A stretch of DNA of 64,000 nucleotides from Labilithrix sp. (GTDB lineage: Bacteria > Myxococcota_A > Polyangia > Polyangiales > Polyangiaceae), in assembly GCA_019637195.1 (NCBI GenBank), contig JAHBWA010000029.1:1-64000 (forward strand), written 5' to 3'. This document shows, in pieces, positions 25,994-34,900 of this stretch. A model generated the notes under the pieces. The model was not told the DNA's origin and did no database searches. It was given only the letters and a program-made list of their open reading frames with translations. The position numbers and the translations under genes are program-made. Position 1 is the stretch's first letter. Each line of letters opens with the position of its first letter.

Positions 25994-28900
25994 CTAGCCG
26001 ATCGCGATGCCGAGCGCCTTGCGGAGCGCCAGGTACTGCTCGCTCACGCTGAAGACGATGAGCTCCTTCAGCTTGTCCGGCGGCGCGAGATCGCCCGGGA
26101 GCTGCGGCTCCGCGGCGATGATCTTCTTCGCGATCTCGAGGTCCGCGCAGAGCAGGAGCCCGGCGCGCGCGCCCGACACGTCGACCGACTGCATCCAGCG
26201 CTTCAGGTCCGCCTTGGCGCCGTCCTCGATGAACTTCTGGACGACGAGGCGGAGCGAGTCGCGCTCGACCGGCTGCATGTACTTCACGAACTCGCTGGCC
26301 GTCATGTTCACCGCCTGCGCCATCTCGGCGGGGACGTTGAACTCCGGCTGGATGATCTTGATCGCCGAGAAGAAGACGACCTTCAGCTCACCCAGAGTCG
26401 GGAAGAGGTTCTTGATGTAGTGCTCACCGCGGTAGTAGCTGAGGTGCTTGCCGACGATGAACGTGAGCTCCTGCGGCGTGTAGCCGGTGAGCACGGACTG
26501 ACCGGCGACGGACGCCGGCGGGCGCGACGGGACGGCGACGAGGGCGCCGGCGACGTCGTTGCGGACGTAGAGGTCGGGCAGCTGGATGCCGAGGACCTGC
26601 GCCGCCCAGCCGAACGTCTTCGCGAACGTGACGGTGCTGGTGGCCGGGTCCTGCTTGAAGCGGCGGTCGAGCGCCGGCAGCTGCTTCGCCTTCGCGAGGG
26701 CCTGCGTCTTCGCGACGATCGCCGCGGGCGTGACCATCTCGAAGATCTTGCCGATGAAGATGTTCTCGTCCTTGTGGAAGAGGTTCTTCACCCACTGCTC
26801 GTTGTCGAGCCGGCTCTTGACCTGGATCATCCCGCGCGGGCGGTAGTCCTCGAAGAAGCGCTGCTCCTCCTCGTCCGCCTTGTGCAGGAACGCGAGCGCC
26901 GCGCACATGCACCACGCGCGGTCGTAGTCGTGCATCTTCAAGGCGAGCTTGTAGAGCGCGCGGTACGGGTCGACGCGGAGCGGGTCCTTCTGGAGGACCT
27001 GCGAGTGCTCGCCGACGGCCGCCTCGAGCTGGTCGGTGGTCTCGTAGAGCTCCGCGAGGATCTGGCGCTCGACCGGCTCGTCCTTGTACCGCGTCGCCAT
27101 CTTGAACGCCTCGATGGCGCTGTTGATGTCGTTCAGGCGGTCTCGGTAGATGAGGCCGAGGTTGTGCCAGAGGTTGAACTCGAGGTCCGGGTTGCCCGCG
27201 TTCGCCGTGGAGAGGCGGCGGAGCATCTTGCGGAACGCGCGCTCGAGCTGCTTCCAGTCCTTCTGCGCGGTGAGGATCTTGTTGATGCGCTCGAAGGCCT
27301 CGAGGTAGCTCGGGTTGAGATCGAGCGCCTCGTTGAACATCTCGACGGCGCGATCCTGGTCACCCATCTTGTCGCGGTAGAGCTGCGCGATCGTGAAGAT
27401 GAACTTCGACCTGCGGCCGGTGTCCTTCTCCATGTCGGCGATGGCGTGGATGGTGTCGATCATCCGCGTCCAGTTCTGCGTCGCCTCGTAGAGCGGCAGC
27501 ATCTTGTTCAGGAGCGGGCGATTGTCCGGCTGGAGATCCTTGGCGTCCTCGAGCGCCTCGATCGCCTTGACCGGGTTCTTGTCCTGGTCCTGCCAGATGT
27601 CTGCGATGTCGACGAGGACCTTGAAGCGCTCTTCACCGTCGACGATGGTGTCGAGGATCGCGCGCTTGTACGCGACGACCTGCTTCCAGTCCTTCAGGTC
27701 GGTGTAGATGCCGACGAGCGCTTCGAGCGTGTCGCGGTGGGCGCTGTCGACGCCGAGCGCCTTCTCGAAGTTGTTGATCGCCTGCTTCGCCTGCCCCTGC
27801 TCGCGCTTGATGGCGCCGAGCTTGAAGTAGACCTCGGCGCGCTCGGCGTTCTCGTCCTCGGCGAGCGACGTGAGCACCTTCTGGAAGTTGGTGAGCGCCG
27901 CGCCCCAGTCCTTGAGGCGGAAGCACACCTCGGCGAGCCCGCGGATCGTGACCTGGTCGGTCAGATCGAGCTGGTGCGCCGCGCTGTACGCCTTGTGGGC
28001 CTTGTCGTCGCGCTGGAGCGAGGCGCAGACCATACCGAGCTTGTTGTAGAGCGAGTGCTGCTCGCCGCGATCACGCTTGCCCGCCTTCCGGGTCAGCATG
28101 TCGAGGAGCGGCTCCGCCTTCTCCCAGCTCTCCTTCGCGATGTACTCGTCGACGAGCGGCAGCGCGGCCTCCTCGTTCTCGGGGTCGGCCTCGAAGCCGG
28201 CCTCCCAGGCGAGGACGGCGCTGTCGTGGTCGCCGAGCATCTCCTCGCGGAGACGTCCGAGCTCGACGAGGAGGCGAGCGCGCTGGCGCGGGGCCGGCGT
28301 GTAGCTCTGCTCCTGGTCGATGTATCGCGCGGCCTTGTCGTAGTCCGCGTTGTCGGTCGCGATCTGGCGCAGCGCCCCGAGCGTGGGGAGGTGCGACGGA
28401 TCGAGATCGAGCGCCATCTCGTAGCGGTCCTGCGCCGAGACGCGGTCGCCCAGCTTCTCGTCGAGGGCCTTGCCGATGCGGAAGTACGACTCGACGCGCT
28501 GCTTCGTGTCCTGCGTCAGCTCGGCGACGCGCGTCATGTAGTCGATCGACTGCGACGCATCGCCCTGCTTGTCGTAGAGCTTCGAGAGCGCCTCGAGCGC
28601 CGGGAGGTTCACGTCGTCGAGGTCGACGATGTTCCGGTACGCGTCGATGGCGCGATCGGTGTCCTCGATCTCGTCGGCGTAGACCTGGGCGATGGCGCCG
28701 TAGAGGTCGACCTTCGTCTTGCGGTCGAGCGTCGCCGAGATGTGACGCTCGTAGACGCTGATGAGCTCCGTCCACTGCCGGAGCTTCCGGTAGCAGCGCT
28801 CGAGCGCGAAGTACGCGTCCTCGTGGTTCGGATCGATCTCGAGGACCTGCTCCAGGCGCTGGGCCGCGATGTCCGCCTTGAGGAAGTGCTCCTCGTGGAT

Positions 28901-31900
28901 GTTCGCGAGCTGCATCAGGATGTCGATGCGCTCGCGCTCCGTCGTGACGACGTCGAGCTGCGTCTCGAGCACGCGGACGAGCTCGGGCCACTGGTTCAGG
29001 ATCTCGTAGACCCGCGCGAGGCCGCGGAGGCCCTGGAGGTTCTGCGGCTCGATCTCGATGACCTCGCGGAACGTCTGCGCCGCGCGGCTGTCGTCGCTCA
29101 TCTCCTCGTGGAGCGAGCCGATGCGGAGCTTGGTCGTCGCGATCTCCGAGGGCTCCTGGAGCGCGCGGACCTTGCGCGTGAGGATGTCGACGAGCTGCTT
29201 CTTCTCGCCGCGCGACGCGTAGATCCGCTCGAGGTTCTCGATCGCCGGGATGAACAGGCCGTCGACCTCGAGCGCACGGTTGAAGTGCGTCACGGCCTGA
29301 TCGGTCTGGCTCATCTGGCTGTCGAGCAGCTCGCCGAGCTCGGTGAGGATCTCCTTGCGGTCGACGTCGGTGACGGCGACGTCGAGCGCGCGCGTGAGCG
29401 TCGCGCCGAGCTGCTGCCAGTTGCCGTTCTTCCGGTAGAGCTGCCCCATCTGGCGGAGCGCGCCCACGTTGTTCGGGTCGAGCGCGACGATCTGCGCGTA
29501 GTAGGGCTGCGCGTACTCGGGGTGGCCGAGATCGTCGCCGTACCACTTGGCGAGGTGCAGGCAGAGGCGGATCTTCTGGTGCGCCTCGGTCTGCTCCTGC
29601 AGCCAGTTGTTCGCCGTCTGGATGACCTCACCCCAGCGGCCCGTGCCCTGCGCCATGCGCTCGAGGTACTTGGCCGTGTCGCGATCGTGGAAGTCCTCCC
29701 CGAGCGCGTTGATGAGGGCGTCGAGCGCCTGGTTCTTGTCGTCGAGCTTCTCCTCGAAGACCTTCGCGATGCGCCGGAGCAGATCCGTGCGGTCCGCGGT
29801 CTCCGAGCGCGTGTCGAGGCGGCCGAGGTAGAGCTCGATGAGCGGCTCCCACCGGTTCGCCGCCGTGTGGAGCTTCTCGAGCTCGCGGAACGCCTCGTCG
29901 TGGGCGACCTCGACCTCGAGCACCTTCTGCCACGAGGGCGTCGCCTTGTCCGGCTCCTGCACCGTCTCGCGCCAGAGCTCGGCGACCTGACGGTACTCCT
30001 CGATCTTGGCGGCGGGGTCCTCGAGGGCCGCGGCGCGCTGCATCTTGACGTCGATGACGTCCGTCCACTGCTCCTGGCCGCGGTAGATCGCCTCGAGGGC
30101 GTCCATCGCCTCGAAGTCGGGGCCGACCTCGAGGAGCTTCCGCCACGCGTCGGCGGCGTCGTACGGCTGCGAGAGCTGCTCGCCGTAGACCTTGCCGAGC
30201 TCGCGGAAGATCTCCTTGAGCTCGTCGCCGTCGAACATCGCCGCGGCCCGGTCCACCTGCTGGTGGAGCGCCGTGACGAGCTCCTGCGCGTCTCCCTGCC
30301 GGCGCCGGATCGCGGCGATGGCGCGGAGGGCGGCCAGGTTCGCGTAGTCGATGTCGAGGACGCGGTTCCAGTCCTCGAGCGCGAGCTCGTCGCGCGTGAG
30401 CTTGCCCTCGAACGTGCGGGCCTTCCGCGTGAGGATGTTCACGCGGTCGTCGTCGCTGTCCGCGATGTCGTACTGACGCTCGAGGATGTCGACGAGCTCG
30501 CGCCACTGCTCCTGCTGCTCGTAGAGGTTCGAGAGCGCCTGGAGCGCCTCGGGGTCCTCCCCGCGGAGGTCGAGCACGAGCTTCCACGTGTCGATCGCGC
30601 GGTTCGGATCGTTCAGTCGGTCCGCGGCGAGGTGCGCGAGCTTCGCGCGGATCTCGGCCTCGGCCACGTCGCCCGACGCGTTCTCGAGCTCGCGCTCGTA
30701 GACGCCGTTCAGCTCGACCCAGTTCTCCTGGCTCGCGTAGATGCGCGCGAGCGCCTGGATGGCGCCGTCGTGCGTCTTGTCGAGCCCGTCGAAGATGCGC
30801 CGGAACGCGCGCGTCGCGTTGGCGACGTCCGTGAGCCGCGACTCGTACACCTCGCCGAGGCGGGCGTAGAGCTCGGTGAGCTCGAGGTCGTCGGCCGGCG
30901 CGCGCACGCGCATCTCGAGGACGCCGGCGAGATCCGCCCACGACTCGATCGACAGGTAGATGCGATCGAGGTTGGCGAGCGCCTCCTGATCGAGCTCCTC
31001 GACCGAGAGGACGTAGCGGTACGTCTCGACGGCCTTGTCGACGTCGCCGAGGTCGTCCTCGAACGTCTTCGCCAGGCGACGGCCGATCGTGCACTGGACG
31101 GTCTTGTCTTGGTGCAGGCCGAGGATGTCCGCGTACGCGTTCGCGAGCGTCTCCCAGCCGTTGTCGATCGCGCCGGCGAGGCGCGGCGCCTCCTCACCCG
31201 ACTTCTCGTCGAGCGGGAGCTCCTTGAGGGCGCGGATGTACACGTCGAGCGTGCGCACCGAGTCCATCAGCTTGTCTTCGAAGAGCTCCGCGATGCGGTA
31301 GTACGCGGCGAGGCGCTCCTCGTTGTTCGTCTCCGGGTTCGCCGGGGTGTGCGCGAGCTGCGCCTCGTGGACGCCCACCAGCTTCTCCCACTCGCCCGCG
31401 GCGCGGTAGAGCGGCTCGAGGATCTCGGCGATCTCGACCTGCTTGACGCCGCCCGCGAAGAGCCCCTCGAGCGCCTGGGCCGCGGCCTCGTGCTCGGGGG
31501 CCGCGTTGAGGACGTCGCGGTAGGCGGCGATCGCGCCGTCGACGTTGTTCAGGCTGACCTGCTGGACCTGCCCGAGGCGATACTTGAACTCGAGGATCTC
31601 GTCGGGCGTCTGGCCGATCTCGGCCTCGCGCTCGAGGATCGCCGCGAGGTCCGCCCAGCGCTCGGTCTGCACGTAGAGCCGATCGAGCGAGCGGACCGCG
31701 CTCTGGTTCTCCGGCTCGACCTCGACGACGCGGCGGTAGCGGCCGATCGCGTTGTCGACGTCCTCGAGCTGGACCTCGTAGATCTGCGCGAGGCGGAGCC
31801 CGAGCTCGACGAAGCGCTCCGGGGTCTCGCCGAGCTTGTCGAGCTCCGCGTCGTAGAGCGCGGCGACCTGCGGCCAGCGGTTGACCACCATCGCGAGGCG

Positions 31901-34900
31901 CTCGAGGTTCTGGAGCGTCGCCTCGTTGCCGTTGTCGAGGCCGAGGGCGCGCGCGTACGTGTCGAACGCGCTGCCGTGGTTCTCGAGCGCGTCCTCGTAG
32001 AGGCGCGCGATGCGGTGGAGGAGGTCCACCTTCTGGAACGCGTCGTCCGCGTGGGCGACCTGGACCTCGTGGACCGAGATGAGGCGCGGCCAGTCGGTCG
32101 CCGCCTCGTACACGGGCTCGAGGACGGCGGCGGCGCCGAGGGGATCCTTCTCCCCGCTCTTCAACCCTTCGAGGGCGGCGAGCGTGGGCTCGTGGTCGAC
32201 CTGGCGCTGGAGGATCTCGCGGTAAAGCTCGATCGCGCGGACCACGTCGTCGAGGCGCTTCTCGTAGAGCTCGGCGATCCGATACTGGAAGCTGATCGCC
32301 TCGTTCGGGTCCTCGCACATCTCGCTCTCGCGCGTGAGGACGCCGAGGAGCTCCTGCCAGTTCTGCGCCTGCTCGTAGAGGACGTCGAGGCGCGAGAGCG
32401 CCTGTAGGTCGTCGGGATCGAGCTCGAGGATCTTCGTGTACGTCTCGATCGCCTGCTCGACGCTGCCGAGCTCACGCTCGTACACCGCGCCCACCTGGTA
32501 ATAGATGCGCTTCTTCTCGTCGGGATCGCCGACGAGGTCCGCCTTGCGCTCGTAGACCGCGAGGAGGTCCTGCCAGCGCGAGAGGCCGAGGTATCGCTTG
32601 ATCAGCGCGTCGAGCGCGCGGACGTCGTCCTCGTCGATCGCGAGGACCTTCTTGTAGACGGCGATCGCGTCCTCGGGCTTCTCGAGGACGTCCTCTTCGA
32701 TGGCCGCGGCCTGGAAGAGCGCGTCCTTCTGATCGGCCGGCTCGACGAGGATCTCCGCCTTGCGCTGGAGGATGAGCGACAGGTCGCCGTAGCGCTCCGT
32801 CTGGCGGTAGAGGCGCTCGAGCGACTCGGCGGCCGCGAGGTGCGTCGCGTCGATGTCGAGGACCTTCGTGTAGAGGCCGATCGCCGTCTCGAGGTTGCCG
32901 ATGTCGCCCTCGTACACGCGGGCGCTCATCATCGTGAGCGTCGCGCCGAGCGCGGGATCGCTCTCGACGCCCTCGGCGCCGAGCTGCCGATAGACCTGCG
33001 CGAGGTCCTCGAAGCGGCCGGTGGCGCGCGCGACGCGGTCGATCTGCGTCTGCGTCTGCTCGTTCGCGGGCTCCTCCTTCAGCGCGCGCGCCAGCGTGGC
33101 GAACGCGTTGTTGAGGTCCGCGGCGGCGTCCTCGTGGAGCTGGGCGATCTGGTGCAAGAGCTCCACGCGCCGCGCCGGGTCCTCCGAGCGGCGGACCTGG
33201 ACCTCGTGCGCGCCGATGAGCTTCTGGTAGTCGCCGATCTGGCGGTACAGCGGCTCGAGGAGGTCGGCGATCACGAGCTCGTGCGCCGGCTCCGCGCCGA
33301 GCCGCTCGAGCGCGCCGAGCGCCTGCTGGCTGCCGATGTCGCGCTCGAGCACCGAGCGGTATCCGTCGATCGCCTGCTCGATCTGCTGCATCTCGGTCTC
33401 GCGCAGCGCCGCGAGGCGGAGCATGAGGGCGATCTGCTGCTCGTCGTCGGCGGCGAGCGAGAGCTGCGCCTCGAGGTTCTCGGCGAGGTCGCTCCACATG
33501 CGCTGGCGCGTGAAGAGCGCGTCGAGCGCGGAGAGCGCCGTCTGGCTCGCGGGGTCGAGCTCGAGGACGCGCTTGTACGAGGTCACGGCGTCGTCGGGGC
33601 GCCCGAGCTGCTCGTCGTAGATGCGCGCCATGCGCACGTAGAGCTGCTCGCGGCTGTCCGGATCCGCCGTCTGCTCGATGCGGCGCTCGATGACGCCGAT
33701 GAGGTCCGTCCAGCGCTGCGTGCGGGTGAAGAGCGCCTCGAGCGCGTCGAGCGCCTCGGCGTCCGCCGGATCGAGCGACAGGACGTGGGCGTAGCCCTTG
33801 GCCGCGTCGTCGACCAAGCCGAGCGCCTGGTCCTCGATCTGCGCCGAGCGCATCCAGTACGAGCGCGCGAGGTGCGCGTCGGTGAGGTTCTCCGCGATCG
33901 ACTCGTAGAGCTCCGTGAGCGCCTTCCAGGTGCTCGACATGTCCGCGATGCGCTCGATCTCGGCGCGCGTCTCCTCGTGGTGCGGCTGCTCCCGCAGCGC
34001 CGAGGCGAGCGCCTTGAAGGCGCGGGCATGGTCGGTGAGCATCTCGCTCGAGACGCGCGCCACCTTGCGGAGGAGCTGCACGCGCTGGTCGCTGCCGCCC
34101 TCCGACTCCGCGAGGATGTCGAGCGCGACGAGCAGCTTCGGCCAGTCGCCGCGCTCCTCGTAGATGTTCTCGAGGATCGCGGCGGCCTCCGCGCGCAGCT
34201 CCGTGTTCTGGAGGAGCGCCTCGAGCGCCTCGCGCGCGCCTTCGTGCTGCGCGTCGAGGAAGAGGATCTCGCGGTAGTTCTCGAGCGCGCCGGCCGGATC
34301 GCCCGTGTGCTTCTCGAGCGTCTGGCCGAGGCGGAACTTGAGGTCGATGAGCTCGCCCTCGTTGACGTCGAGCTCGATGCGACGGCGGAGCGTGTCGACG
34401 TACGGCTCCCACCGCTCGAGCTGCCCGTAGAGGACGTCGAGCGCCTTGAGCGCGTGGGCGTCGGTCGGCTCGTCCTCGAGGACGCCGATGTACGTGTCGA
34501 TCGCCTTGTCGAGGTCCTTCACCTCGGTCTCGTACAGCTTGGCGATCTCGTAGCTGATCTGCTTCTTCTCGCCGTGGTCCACGGAGAGCTCGCGGCGCTT
34601 CTCGTAGATGCCGAGGAGGTCCGCGTAGCGCGACGTCGCGCGGTAGAGCCGCTCGAGCGCGGCGAGCGCCTCGGCGTTCTCGCTGTCGGCGTCGTAGACG
34701 GCGCGGTAGGCCGAGAGGGCCTCGTCCACCTGCTCCATCTCCTCGACGAGCACGCGCCCGAGCTTCAGGCGCAGCGTGATGGCGAGCCCGGCGTCGCCGC
34801 TGTTCTCCGCCTGCTCGATCGCGGAGCGGTAGGCGCCTTCGACGTCCGCCCACTGGCCCGTCGCCTTGGCGGCGCGCTCGACGTCGATGGTGGTCTGCTC

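Noticed and set aside
26420..32407. Nearly 2,000-codon open frame on the plus strand, and a second of about 2,000 codons at 32840-38932, opposite the giant TPR gene
   Set aside because: Their translations are Arg/Leu/Val/Glu/Asp-rich mirror images of the TPR codons with no domain. They exist because GC-rich codon use removes stops from the opposite strand.
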